Counted from the stretch's first letter, positions 56,306-63,866 are shown. The stretch is 64,000 nt of DNA from Flavobacteriaceae bacterium (GCA_029243385.1 JAQWSC010000014.1:1-64000); one strand, 5' to 3'. Made by a program: numbers and translations. Notes: generated from the sequence alone by a model not told the origin.

Positions 56306-57013
56306 TTATTTTTTATGCAATCCACATTCTTTATTACTAGTTTCCCACCACCATCTTCCGGCTCGTACATCCTCACCAGGCTCAATAGCCCTGGTACATG
56401 GAGCGCATCCAACACTTACGAATCCTTTTTTGTGTAGTTTGTTTTGAGGAACATGATTTTTTTCTAAATAGGTGTTTACTTCATCCAATGACCACTCCAG
56501 TAAGGGGTTAAATTTGACGACCTTAAAATGGCTGTCATATTCAAAATAAGAAAGCGATGATCGGTTTGAGCTTTGGTCAGCTCGGAGTCCTGTGATCCAT
56601 AAATCACAACTTTCAAGAGCCCTTTGTAAAGGCTCAATTTTTCGAATACGACAACATTCTTTTCGATTTTCAAGGGATTTGTAAAAACTATTGGGTCCTT
56701 TTTCGGTTATCAATTGTTCTACTTCGTCTTTTTTTGGAAAAAAAGAGTGAATGGTTTTTTTATAACGATTAATTGTAGAAGCAAACACATCGTATGTTTC
56801 CTCAAACAACCTTCCAGTGTCGAGAGTAAATAGTGTAACGGGAAGATTTTGGTTAAATATAACGTCCGTAATTACTTGATCTTCTTGACCGAAGGAAGTT
56901 GAAAAACAAGGGTTTTTGAAGTGTTGAGAAAGCACCCACTTCAAAGATTCTTCGATGGATTTTCCTTTTACTTTTTGATTCCACAAGTTGATGTCAAAGG
57001 GCAGTGTGTCCAT
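56306..57013 (-). CDS. cysH: Assimilatory APS reductase (CysH family, [4Fe-4S] type)
   Basis: CysH reduces adenylyl sulfate to sulfite with thioredoxin. The 235-residue protein has the nucleotide-binding SFGQEDQVITD, cluster cysteines Cys120-Cys121 (ECCRIRK) and Cys203/Cys206 (GCAPC), and catalytic Cys230 (KECGLH). The CC...CxxC set indicates the iron-sulfur APS reductase rather than the cluster-free PAPS reductase of E. coli. No APS kinase is in the operon, in agreement. Confidence 0.94.
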   Translation of the reverse strand: MDTLPFDINLWNQKVKGKSIEESLKWVLSQHFKNPCFSTSFGQEDQVITDVIFNQNLPVTLFTLDTGRLFEETYDVFASTINRYKKTIHSFFPKKDEVEQLITEKGPNSFYKSLENRKECCRIRKIEPLQRALESCDLWITGLRADQSSNRSSLSYFEYDSHFKVVKFNPLLEWSLDEVNTYLEKNHVPQNKLHKKGFVSVGCAPCTRAIEPGEDVRAGRWWWETSNKECGLHKK

Positions 57014-57016
57014 AAC

Positions 57017-57277
57017 TTATGATTTACCCCATGGAATGCGATTCCAAATTCGTTCATGAACAATATAAAGCCCCATTTTTGTAACCAGCTCAATAGCACC
57101 AATCGACATTGCAAAACTCCATGCTCCAGTAATCCAGTAACTGATTAGTATAGTGTCTAATGTCCCGATAATTCGCCAACTAATTGACTTAAGCAAACTT
57201 CTTGACACTTTCTCTTTACTTACTTTTCTTTCAGTTACGTTTTCTCTTTTCTGAAAAATATATTGGTCAATAATCAT
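57017..57277 (-). CDS. DUF2061 small membrane protein
   Basis: This 86-residue protein is the first gene of the cys operon. It has the DUF2061 pattern SLLKSISWRIIGTLDTILISYW with two hydrophobic helices (about 33-55 and 60-76) and ends HERIWNRIPWGKS. DUF2061 occurs in sulfur-assimilation loci, alone or fused, but its role is unknown. A sulfate or sulfite membrane function is inference only. The start at 57277 fits the promoter at 57300. Confidence 0.88.
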   Translation of the reverse strand: MIIDQYIFQKRENVTERKVSKEKVSRSLLKSISWRIIGTLDTILISYWITGAWSFAMSIGAIELVTKMGLYIVHERIWNRIPWGKS

Positions 57278-57299
57278 AATGATGTGGGTTTTATAATTG

Positions 57300-57331
57300 C
57301 AAATATATACATAAATTAGTATTCCTACCAA
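57300..57331 (-). promoter_or_regulatory. Promoter of the sulfur-assimilation operon
   Basis: On the minus strand TTG (57331-57329), 21 nt and TATATTTG (57307-57300) form a perfect Bacteroidota promoter 23 nt before the DUF2061 start. The -33 TTG falls in the spacer of an inverted repeat, the probable Rrf2 operator. Confidence 0.75.
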
Positions 57332-57343
57332 CATTATAGGAAT
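57321..57343. promoter_or_regulatory. Inverted repeat, probable Rrf2 operator
   Basis: ATTCCTA (57321-57327), 9 nt and TAGGAAT (57337-57343) are perfect 7-bp arms. The repeat covers the -33 element of the leftward cys promoter and sits just upstream of the rightward rrf2 promoter. Binding would block the first and probably autoregulate the second. Confidence 0.7.
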
Positions 57344-57363
57344 TAAAGTAATTAAAATTGTCT

Positions 57364-57371
57364 TACATTTG
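57364..57371 (+). promoter_or_regulatory. rrf2 -7 element
   Basis: TACATTTG lies 16 nt before the rrf2 ATG. The expected -33 position overlaps the right arm of the inverted repeat at 57337-57343. Confidence 0.6.
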
Positions 57372-57387
57372 GAAAAACACCTAGCAA

Positions 57388-57810
57388 ATGATATCTAACA
57401 AATGTAAATATGCCATTAAGGCACTCTTATATATAGCAGATCAAGCTGAAGACGATCGCCCCGTTTTGAGTTCTGAAATAGCGGCGAACCAAAAAATTCC
57501 CAAAAAATTTCTTGAGTCTATCCTTAGAGAACTCAGAAACAATATGATTTTGAGTAGTAGAAGGGGAAGAGCTGGGGGATATACCTTACTAAAAGATCCC
57601 AAAGAAATCTGCCTAACGGATATTGTTCGGATTATGGACGGACCTATTGCTATGCTTCCTTGTGTTTCTTTAAATTATTATTCTTCTTGTGACCAGTGTG
57701 ATGAATCAAATTGTAGAATCAAAGGCGTTTTTGAGGAAGTTAGAGATCGTACTTTGGAGGTGTTGACTGGCACTACTATCTATTCTATATCTAAACAACA
57801 GCAACATTAA
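57388..57810 (+). CDS. Rrf2-family transcriptional regulator
   Basis: This 140-residue winged-helix protein has the Rrf2 start MISNKCKYAIKALLYIADQA, the recognition helix region IPKKFLESILRELR and the wing SRRGRAGGYTLLKDP. Cysteines at 92, 101, 104 and 109 (MLPCVSL, SSCDQCDESNC) lie where Rrf2 sensors bind Fe-S clusters or sense thiols. Divergence from the cys operon with a shared operator suggests control of sulfate assimilation, in the manner of CymR or other sulfur-responsive Rrf2 proteins. A P-II-like gene follows. Confidence 0.93.
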   Translation: MISNKCKYAIKALLYIADQAEDDRPVLSSEIAANQKIPKKFLESILRELRNNMILSSRRGRAGGYTLLKDPKEICLTDIVRIMDGPIAMLPCVSLNYYSSCDQCDESNCRIKGVFEEVRDRTLEVLTGTTIYSISKQQQH

Positions 57811-57873
57811 TTGTTAAAAAACTAATAATATTTTTTTTTATTTTTTTATTTTTTGGTTCAATATTTAAAAATT

Positions 57874-58224
57874 ATGAAAAAAATAACTGGTGTCATTCGG
57901 AAATCAAAATACAAATCAGTAAAAAAGGAACTTAGTGATCTCGGAATTAATTTTTTTTTTAATTCTGATCTTAACTGCGATTGTAATATTCCCGAATCGT
58001 ATACTTTAAAAGGGATGCTTTTCCCTACTTTGGAGCACGTAAGATGTTCGTTCTATGTTGTTGTTCCCGACACATTGGAATATCAAACAATCCAAACCAT
58101 TCTACAAACTTGCTATACCAAAGATTTTGGAGATGGAATGATTTTTGTATCCGATATAAACGAGTCTTACAGAATAGATGATCAACAATTAGGTGAACAA
58201 GCGTTAGATTTTAACACTATTTAA
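57874..58224 (+). CDS. Divergent P-II-like protein with a cysteine-bearing T-loop
   Basis: This 116-residue protein starts MKKITGVIRKSKYKSVKKEL and ends with the P-II signature FGDGMIFVSDINESYRI, so the ferredoxin-like P-II fold is clear. The T-loop between residues 30 and 58 lacks the YRG/uridylylation tyrosine pattern and instead carries a CxC pair (Cys35, Cys37) and Cys58. Nitrogen signalling is therefore doubtful, and metal or thiol sensing is possible. The ATG at 57874 is preferred to the TTG seven codons upstream. Confidence 0.82.
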   Translation: MKKITGVIRKSKYKSVKKELSDLGINFFFNSDLNCDCNIPESYTLKGMLFPTLEHVRCSFYVVVPDTLEYQTIQTILQTCYTKDFGDGMIFVSDINESYRIDDQQLGEQALDFNTI

Positions 58225-58258
58225 CATTGTTTAACTCCTGTTATGTTTTTTTATTCTA

Positions 58259-58266
58259 TAAATTTG
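58259..58266 (+). promoter_or_regulatory. -7 element of the copper-set promoter
   Basis: TAAATTTG lies 13 nt before the ATG at 58280. There is no convincing -33, which may indicate an activator-dependent promoter. Confidence 0.45.
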
Positions 58267-58279
58267 CATTGTTTTGAAA

Positions 58280-58681
58280 ATGCTTTATAAGACCATATTG
58301 TCGATTGTACTGGCCTTTTTGGTAGTCTTTTCCTCTTCCTCATTTGTAGTAAGCCAACATTACTGCGGATCGAGACTTGTTGATGTTACGGTCTTTGGAA
58401 ATCCAGAAAAATGTTTTTCAGCTGCGGTTACATCGGAAAATATAACTTGTATTCAAGCCAATAGTTGCTGTAACGACGTCCTTATAAGCGTTCCTAGCAA
58501 CGATCTAGTCTCTATTTCTTTCGATGTTGACATAGACTCATTGATATTTGATGTCAATTCTATTTTAATTTCTGCACATATAGAGACATATGCTGACTCC
58601 AAATCGGTTACTTTTAATCATTACAAACCGCCTAAATTAATTCAAGACATACCTGTTTTTTACGAAGTTTATTTAATTTGA
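58280..58681 (+). CDS. HYC_CC_PP-type exported protein
   Basis: This 133-residue protein has a signal peptide (about 1-25, cleavage near VVSQ). Immediately after come His27-Tyr28-Cys29 (HYCGS), Cys45, Cys57, the vicinal pair Cys63-Cys64 (NSCCND) and, near the end, a YKPP motif. This is the pattern that gives the HYC_CC_PP family its name. The family is found beside TonB receptors in Bacteroidota and is thought to handle copper or another soft metal. The gene is followed at 85 nt by such a receptor. Confidence 0.82.
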   Translation: MLYKTILSIVLAFLVVFSSSSFVVSQHYCGSRLVDVTVFGNPEKCFSAAVTSENITCIQANSCCNDVLISVPSNDLVSISFDVDIDSLIFDVNSILISAHIETYADSKSVTFNHYKPPKLIQDIPVFYEVYLI

Positions 58682-58766
58682 TTTTTACGAATTTGATGTT
58701 TCCTTTTTCTTAAGGACTGGAAACTGTTGCCTTAAATTTTAAAAACAATTCAATAAAATCGTAAAA

Positions 58767-60998
58767 ATGAAATACTCATATTTATTCCTTTTTTTATCCT
58801 TATCACTGAACGTAACAGCCCAAAATGTTTTTGAAGGCCAGGTTCACTTTTTCGATGACAACAAAAACAAACAACCTTTAGAGGGTGCTACTGTTTATTG
58901 GGACAACTCTTCTATAGGTACAGTCACTGACAAGTCTGGTAAATTTAGTTTACCCGTAAGTGAAAAATTCAAAATATTGGTAATCAGTTATTTGGGATTT
59001 GACACCTTAAAACAACACATACATAACTATGACAATCAACAGTTTTTATTGACTTCAAATACTGATGAGCAATTGGATGAAGTCGTAGTCTCGAAACAAA
59101 AAAAAACCATTCAAAAGTCTTATTTTGAAGCACAAAACATTGTTACCGTTAATAGTGCCGAGCTTTTAAAGGCTGCTTGTTGCAATCTCTCAGAAAGTTT
59201 TGAAACCAACCCTTCTATAGATGTAAACTTTTCAGACGCTTTGACTGGCACTAAACAAATAAAAATGCTTGGACTGTCTAGTCCTTATTTATTAATTACA
59301 GAAGAAAACATTCCAATGATTCGTGGGGCATCACAAGCATACGGCCTCACTTTTACACCCGGAACTTGGGTTGAAAGTATTCAAATTACCAAAGGAACGG
59401 GTAGTGTGGTTAATGGATTTGAAAGCATGGCGGGTCAAATCAATGCCGAAATTCACAAACCTTTGAGCCAGCCTACTTTGTTTGTGAATGTGTATTCATC
59501 GGTTGATGGTAGAAACGAATTAAATACTCATTTTACTCAAAAAATTTCTGATAAATGGAGCACAGCATTGTTTGTTCATGGCAATCAACGTACTCAAAAG
59601 AATGATAAAAATAATGACAACTTTTCAGACAATCCATTGTCAAAACAAATCAACCTTTTGAATCGATGGCAATATATAGATGCTGAAAAAGGCTGGGTAG
59701 GGTTTGCAAACATTCGCTATATGGACGATCACAAACAGCTGGGTAGTTTAAATTTTGACCCTTCTATTCACAAAAACTCTCAATTGTTCTGGGGAAGTGA
59801 AATCGATACTAGACGTTGGGATTCTTCGCTAAAAATTGGATATGTTTTTCCTGAATTGCCTTATCAAAGCCTGGGTCTTCAAATGTCATACAGTCAACAC
59901 GATCAACAATCGTATTTTGGACTGAATACTTATGACATCAATCATCAGAGTTTTTACGCTAGTTTTTTGTTTAATTCTATTATTGGTAGTGTTAAAAGTA
60001 AATTCAAAGCGGGTGTTAATTTTATGCATGATACTTACGATGAACAAGTTGTATTAGACTCATACAAAAGGACTGATTATTCCTTGGGTGGGTATTTTGA
60101 ATACAGTTATGATAATTTGGATAATTTTAGCTTAGTTGCTGGTATTCGCGCCGATTCTCACAATACACTGGGTGTTTTTTTAACACCAAGACTTCACGCA
60201 CGATATGTGGTGGCTGAAAAAAATATTTTTCGTGGATCAGTAGGAAGTGGAAGAAGAATCGCTAATATTTTTGCAGAAAACCAACCGCTGTTTGCTACTA
60301 GTAGAACTATTAATATCAATAGCCAAAGTGATGGCGTTTTTGGTTTGAATTCCGAAAAATCCTGGAATTACGGACTTAGCTACCGTCGTATTTTTAATTT
60401 GTTTTCAAGACCTGGAGACCTTACTGTTGATTATTACGAAACTCACTTTCAAAATCAAGTAGTGGTTGATTGGGATAATTACAGAGAAATATCATTTTAT
60501 AATTTGGATGGAAAAAGTTATTCGAAAAGTTTTCAGGTTTCCTTAGATTATGAACTATGGAATAATTTAGACCTGCGATTGGCTTACAAGAATTATGACG
60601 TAAAAACTCAGTACAACGACAGTTTTAAGCAACGCCCATTGCTTGCTAAAAACCGTTTGTTTGGAAATTTGTCGTATGAAACTTATCCTAATGACAACAA
60701 TGCTTTGTGGCGCTTTGATACAACCTATCACCAGGTTGGTAAGCAGCGCTTGCCCAATACTGTAATTTATAATAATGAGTTTTCTGATTCCTTTTCTCTT
60801 TGGAACGCACAAATTACAAGAGTGTTTTCCAATCGGTTTGAAATTTATGTAGGAGGAGAAAACTTAGGTAATTATAGGCAACCTCAGGCTATTATTGATT
60901 CTGACAACCCATTTGGTCCTAATTTTGACAGCTCAATAGTTTATGGTCCAATTTTTGGGAGAAAACTTTACGCTGGACTTCGATATACAATCTTATAA
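58767..60998 (+). CDS. TonB-dependent outer-membrane receptor, probable copper uptake
   Basis: This 743-residue receptor has a signal peptide (1-18, ...NVTAQ), a carboxypeptidase-regulatory-like N-terminal domain (20-98, LEGATVYWDNSSIGTVTDKSG), a plug (about 110-235) and a beta-barrel ending in aromatic GLRYTIL. A vicinal pair Cys138-Cys139 (LLKAACCNLSESF) sits near the plug start. Cysteines are rare in such receptors, and neighbours with CC and HMA motifs support copper as substrate. A canonical TonB-box match is not obvious. Confidence 0.9.
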   Translation: MKYSYLFLFLSLSLNVTAQNVFEGQVHFFDDNKNKQPLEGATVYWDNSSIGTVTDKSGKFSLPVSEKFKILVISYLGFDTLKQHIHNYDNQQFLLTSNTDEQLDEVVVSKQKKTIQKSYFEAQNIVTVNSAELLKAACCNLSESFETNPSIDVNFSDALTGTKQIKMLGLSSPYLLITEENIPMIRGASQAYGLTFTPGTWVESIQITKGTGSVVNGFESMAGQINAEIHKPLSQPTLFVNVYSSVDGRNELNTHFTQKISDKWSTALFVHGNQRTQKNDKNNDNFSDNPLSKQINLLNRWQYIDAEKGWVGFANIRYMDDHKQLGSLNFDPSIHKNSQLFWGSEIDTRRWDSSLKIGYVFPELPYQSLGLQMSYSQHDQQSYFGLNTYDINHQSFYASFLFNSIIGSVKSKFKAGVNFMHDTYDEQVVLDSYKRTDYSLGGYFEYSYDNLDNFSLVAGIRADSHNTLGVFLTPRLHARYVVAEKNIFRGSVGSGRRIANIFAENQPLFATSRTININSQSDGVFGLNSEKSWNYGLSYRRIFNLFSRPGDLTVDYYETHFQNQVVVDWDNYREISFYNLDGKSYSKSFQVSLDYELWNNLDLRLAYKNYDVKTQYNDSFKQRPLLAKNRLFGNLSYETYPNDNNALWRFDTTYHQVGKQRLPNTVIYNNEFSDSFSLWNAQITRVFSNRFEIYVGGENLGNYRQPQAIIDSDNPFGPNFDSSIVYGPIFGRKLYAGLRYTIL

Positions 60999-61015
60999 AC
61001 ACAACATCTTAATAT

Positions 61016-61375
61016 ATGATAATCATGAATAAATTAATAATTGTAATAATTTGCTTGTTTTCTTTTGCCTGCTTTTCTCAAGAAAAAAAGAGCAAATCAG
61101 AAAAAACTTCTATTTACGTAAGTGGAAATTGCGAACATTGCCAAATGCGAATCACAAAAACTGCACTCTCTCAAAAAGGTGTTAAATATGCCACATGGGA
61201 TATACCTTCAAATCAATTGACATTGATATACAACGCTCGTAAAGTGGACTTGTTAGACATCCAAAAAGCCATTGCAGCCTCTGGACATGACACTGATAAG
61301 TTTAAAGCCTCTAATCAAGTCTATGAGGAGTTGCCAGGATGCTGTAAGTACGATAGGCAAGCGGAAGAAAAGTAG
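61016..61375 (+). CDS. Heavy-metal-associated (HMA) domain protein, exported
   Basis: This protein of about 116-119 residues has a signal peptide (LIIVIICLFSFACFSQ) and an HMA fold. The metal-site CxxC is in VSGNCEHCQMRI (Cys36, Cys39 from MNKL). The C-terminal tail adds a vicinal pair (PGCCKYD, Cys106-Cys107). It is likely a periplasmic copper chaperone for the metal brought in by the upstream receptor, 17 nt away. Starts at 61016 or 61025 are both possible. Confidence 0.9.
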   Translation: MIIMNKLIIVIICLFSFACFSQEKKSKSEKTSIYVSGNCEHCQMRITKTALSQKGVKYATWDIPSNQLTLIYNARKVDLLDIQKAIAASGHDTDKFKASNQVYEELPGCCKYDRQAEEK

Positions 61376-61382
61376 TGCCTGA

Positions 61383-61562
61383 TTATTTTTTTATTAAGGC
61401 GCGAAAAAACACACAACTTATTACAAATGCAACAATTCCTGAAATTGTAAGTTGAATTGTAGGGTCGTTAACTACTTCCAAACTGCATAACGAAAAATAA
61501 AAAATAAAGTAAAGTGCTACAAAAACCAACAGGGATAATAACACTACGTCAAATTTTTTCAT
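61383..61562 (-). CDS. 59-residue membrane protein
   Basis: This short minus-strand gene encodes MKKFDVVLLSLLVFVALYF... ending ALIKK, with two hydrophobic helices (about 5-27 and 38-56) around a short polar loop (EVVNDPTIQ). No family is recognised. An exact 7-3-7 palindrome lies 10 nt upstream of the ATG. It is convergent with the HMA gene, with only 7 nt between the stop codons. Confidence 0.6.
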   Translation of the reverse strand: MKKFDVVLLSLLVFVALYFIFYFSLCSLEVVNDPTIQLTISGIVAFVISCVFFRALIKK

Positions 61563-61571
61563 AATATAAAA

Positions 61572-61588
61572 ATTTAGGATACCTAAAT
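61572..61588 (-). promoter_or_regulatory. Palindrome ATTTAGG-ATA-CCTAAAT, DtxR-like operator
   Basis: The perfect 7-bp arms resemble the TTAGG/CCTAA half-sites of DtxR/MntR-type metalloregulators. On the minus strand it overlaps a TATATTTA sequence that could be the -7 element of the 59-residue membrane protein gene. Metal-dependent repression is inferred. Confidence 0.5.
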
Positions 61589-61705
61589 ATAACCAAATTT
61601 TATATCATAAAAAACATCTTCTAAAACAAGACGGTTGTCAAGCGTTTCTAGCAGCTCTTTTGGAGAGATAAAGAGGAGTATTTTAATCTTGTTGAGATTA
61701 CCCCT

Positions 61706-61739
61706 AAAAACAAAAACCCACAATGCAAGTTGTGGGTTT
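61706..61739 (-). terminator. Terminator of tRNA-Ser
   Basis: The stem AACCCACAA / TTGTGGGTT has a 6-nt loop and, on the minus strand, a trailing T-rich tract. It lies 8 nt past the tRNA 3' end. Confidence 0.88.
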
Positions 61740-61746
61740 TCTTAAG

Positions 61747-61831
61747 CGGAGAAAGAGGGATTCGAACCCCCGGAGGTGTGACCCTCAACAGTTTTCAAGA
61801 CTGCCGCATTCGACCACTCTGCCATTTCTCC
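61747..61831 (-). tRNA. tRNA-Ser (anticodon TGA)
   Basis: The 85-nt class II tRNA has acceptor GGAGAAA/TTTCTCC, anticodon loop CTTGAAA (anticodon TGA), a long variable arm (about 15 nt, TGAGGGTCACACCTC) and T-arm GGGGG TTCGAAT CCCTC. The discriminator is G. Confidence 0.96.
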
Positions 61832-61842
61832 TAATGCGGTTG

Positions 61843-61850
61843 CAAATATA
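61843..61850 (-). promoter_or_regulatory. tRNA-Ser -7 element
   Basis: TATATTTG on the minus strand, 12 nt ahead of the tRNA 5' end, has the same spacing as at tRNA-Pro(TGG). Confidence 0.6.
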
Positions 61851-61936
61851 ATGTCCTTTTTTGGTTTCTTAAAACATCCTTTTGTTTTTCTTTATAAAAT
61901 TTTCTATTCCCTTTTCAAAATGTGTACATTCGTAAC

Positions 61937-62701
61937 ATGTATTTGGTAATCGATTTGGGTTGGGAGTATCTAGTTCTTGTAGCTGTTGGCTTTGCTGCAG
62001 GCTTTATTAACACATTGGCTGGTGGCGGATCTTTACTTACATTACCAATGCTTATTTTTTTAGGGTTGCCATCCGCTGTTGCCAACGGAACCAATCGTAT
62101 TGCCATTCTCATTCAAACTTTTTTTGCCACAGCAGGCTTTAAAAGCAAAGGAGTATCTACATTTCCTTTTAATATATATCTAGGAATTTCTGCTATGTTG
62201 GGTGCTTTTTTAGGAGCCAAAATAGCTGTTGATATTCGCGGAGAGGTATTCAATAGAATATTAGCTATTATTATGATTGTTGTGGTTGCCTTAATGGTTT
62301 TCAAACCTAAGATTCAGGCGAGTTTTCAAAAAGAACGATTAACGGGGTATCACTTATGGGTTGCTATCTTTGCTTTCTTTTTTATTGGAATTTATGGAGG
62401 TTTTATCAATGCGGGGATTGGTTTTATCATTATGCTTTTTCTCCATTATTTTAATAAAATGTCGTTAATTCGGGTCAATGCAACCAAAGTTTCTTTGGTG
62501 TTTGTTTACACCATAGGAGCTGTAATTATGTTTGCTTTGAACGATAAAATAGATTGGGTCGTGGGGTTGATTTTAGCAACAGGAAATGCCTTAGGAGCCT
62601 GGATAGGAAGTCGGTGGTCTGTAAAAAAAGGTGAGGGCGTTATTAAAGCATTCATGGTCATCATGGTTTGCTTGATGTCTATAAAATTGTGGTTTTTTTA
62701 G
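61937..62701 (+). CDS. TauE/SafE-family permease
   Basis: This 254-residue membrane protein has about eight hydrophobic segments and the family motifs GFINTLAGGGSLLTLPML near the N-terminus and GGFINAGIGFIIMLFL in the second half. The family exports sulfite, sulfoacetate or related anions. Sulfite export would fit the sulfur operon 5 kb away, but the link is only by proximity. I take the ATG at 61937, and a GTG at 61922 would add five residues. Confidence 0.9.
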   Translation: MYLVIDLGWEYLVLVAVGFAAGFINTLAGGGSLLTLPMLIFLGLPSAVANGTNRIAILIQTFFATAGFKSKGVSTFPFNIYLGISAMLGAFLGAKIAVDIRGEVFNRILAIIMIVVVALMVFKPKIQASFQKERLTGYHLWVAIFAFFFIGIYGGFINAGIGFIIMLFLHYFNKMSLIRVNATKVSLVFVYTIGAVIMFALNDKIDWVVGLILATGNALGAWIGSRWSVKKGEGVIKAFMVIMVCLMSIKLWFF

Positions 62702-62706
62702 GAGTG

Positions 62707-63855
62707 TTAATACGTAACATAGTTTACAATTTCTAGCCCGTAGCCAACCATACCAACTCGTTTGATTTGAGTACTGTTGGTAAGCAAATCCAATTTATGA
62801 ATGTTTAGATCATGAAGTATTTGCGCTCCGATTCCAAAATCTTTTTTATCCATAGTAACCGGTGGTAATTTAAAATCCGTGTCTTGTTGCATGGCTTGAA
62901 GCTCACTCAATCGATGCAATAAGTTTTCAGATTTTTGGTATTGATTAACAAACACTATCGCTCCTTTCTCAACAGCATTTAATTTTGAAAATATGCGATC
63001 GAGTTGTTTGTTATTTCTTTGTGTCAACATACCGAGCAAATCATTATTGATTCGCGATGAGTTGATTCGAGTCACAACAGTCTCATTGGATTTCCACGAG
63101 CCTTTAGTCAGAGCAATATGCACTTGACTGTTGGTGGTTTGTTGATAGGCGTGGAGTTCAAATTTTCCGAATCGAGTATCAATTTCAAATTGATTTTTTT
63201 TCTCAATAAGGCTATCGTGTTGCATTCTGTAGGCTACCAAATCTTCAATAGAAACAATTTTAAGGTCAAATCGCTTGGCGACTTCCAACAATTCGGGCAA
63301 TCGCGCCATCGAGCCGTCTTCATTCATAATTTCAACAATCACTCCGGCAGGGTGGTATCCTGCCAATCGAGCAAAGTCAATAGCAGCTTCTGTATGGCCT
63401 GTTCTTCGCAATACTCCGCCTTCTTTGGCTACCAGCGGAAAAACATGTCCTGGGCGTGCTAACTCATGAGGTTTTAGAGATGGATTGACCAATGCTTGAA
63501 TTGTTTTGGCTCTATCAGAAGCAGAAATCCCGGTAGTAACTCCATTTCCGTTCAAGTCAACAGATACTGTAAAAGCAGTTTCCATAGGGTCTGTATTGGT
63601 TTCCACCATAGGCTTAAGTTGCAAATCTTGACACCTTTTTTCTGTAAGTGGAACACATATAAGCCCCCGACCGTGTTGCGCCATAAAATTGATAATTTCC
63701 GGAGTGATGCTATCCGCTGCCGCAATAAAATCGCCTTCATTTTCTCGGTTTTCATCATCTACAACGATAATAACCTTTCCTGCCTTAATGTCGGCTATGG
63801 CGTCTTCAATTTTATCCAGTGAGCTTGCGGTAGTATGTTTTGAACTTGAATGCAT
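62707..63855 (-). CDS. ribB: 3,4-dihydroxy-2-butanone-4-phosphate synthase with degenerate GTP cyclohydrolase II-like domain
   Basis: This 382-residue protein has a complete N-terminal RibB domain (about 10-215: DDENRENEGDF, RTGHTEAAIDFARLAG) that makes the four-carbon riboflavin precursor. The C-terminal part resembles GTP cyclohydrolase II (KDFGIGAQILHDL, VGYGLEIV). It has lost the three zinc cysteines (VTRINSSRINNDLLGM replaces the usual HSECLTGD...RCDCG) and the catalytic Tyr/Arg loop. It is therefore probably inactive as RibA, and a separate RibA should exist elsewhere. Confidence 0.92.
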   Translation of the reverse strand: MHSSSKHTTASSLDKIEDAIADIKAGKVIIVVDDENRENEGDFIAAADSITPEIINFMAQHGRGLICVPLTEKRCQDLQLKPMVETNTDPMETAFTVSVDLNGNGVTTGISASDRAKTIQALVNPSLKPHELARPGHVFPLVAKEGGVLRRTGHTEAAIDFARLAGYHPAGVIVEIMNEDGSMARLPELLEVAKRFDLKIVSIEDLVAYRMQHDSLIEKKNQFEIDTRFGKFELHAYQQTTNSQVHIALTKGSWKSNETVVTRINSSRINNDLLGMLTQRNNKQLDRIFSKLNAVEKGAIVFVNQYQKSENLLHRLSELQAMQQDTDFKLPPVTMDKKDFGIGAQILHDLNIHKLDLLTNSTQIKRVGMVGYGLEIVNYVTY

Positions 63856-63866
63856 CTGTTATGTTT

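Noticed and set aside
49907-57277. Riboswitch (SAM or cobalamin type) before the sulfur operon
   Set aside because: The leader from the inferred start to the first ATG is only about 20 nt, too short for a riboswitch.
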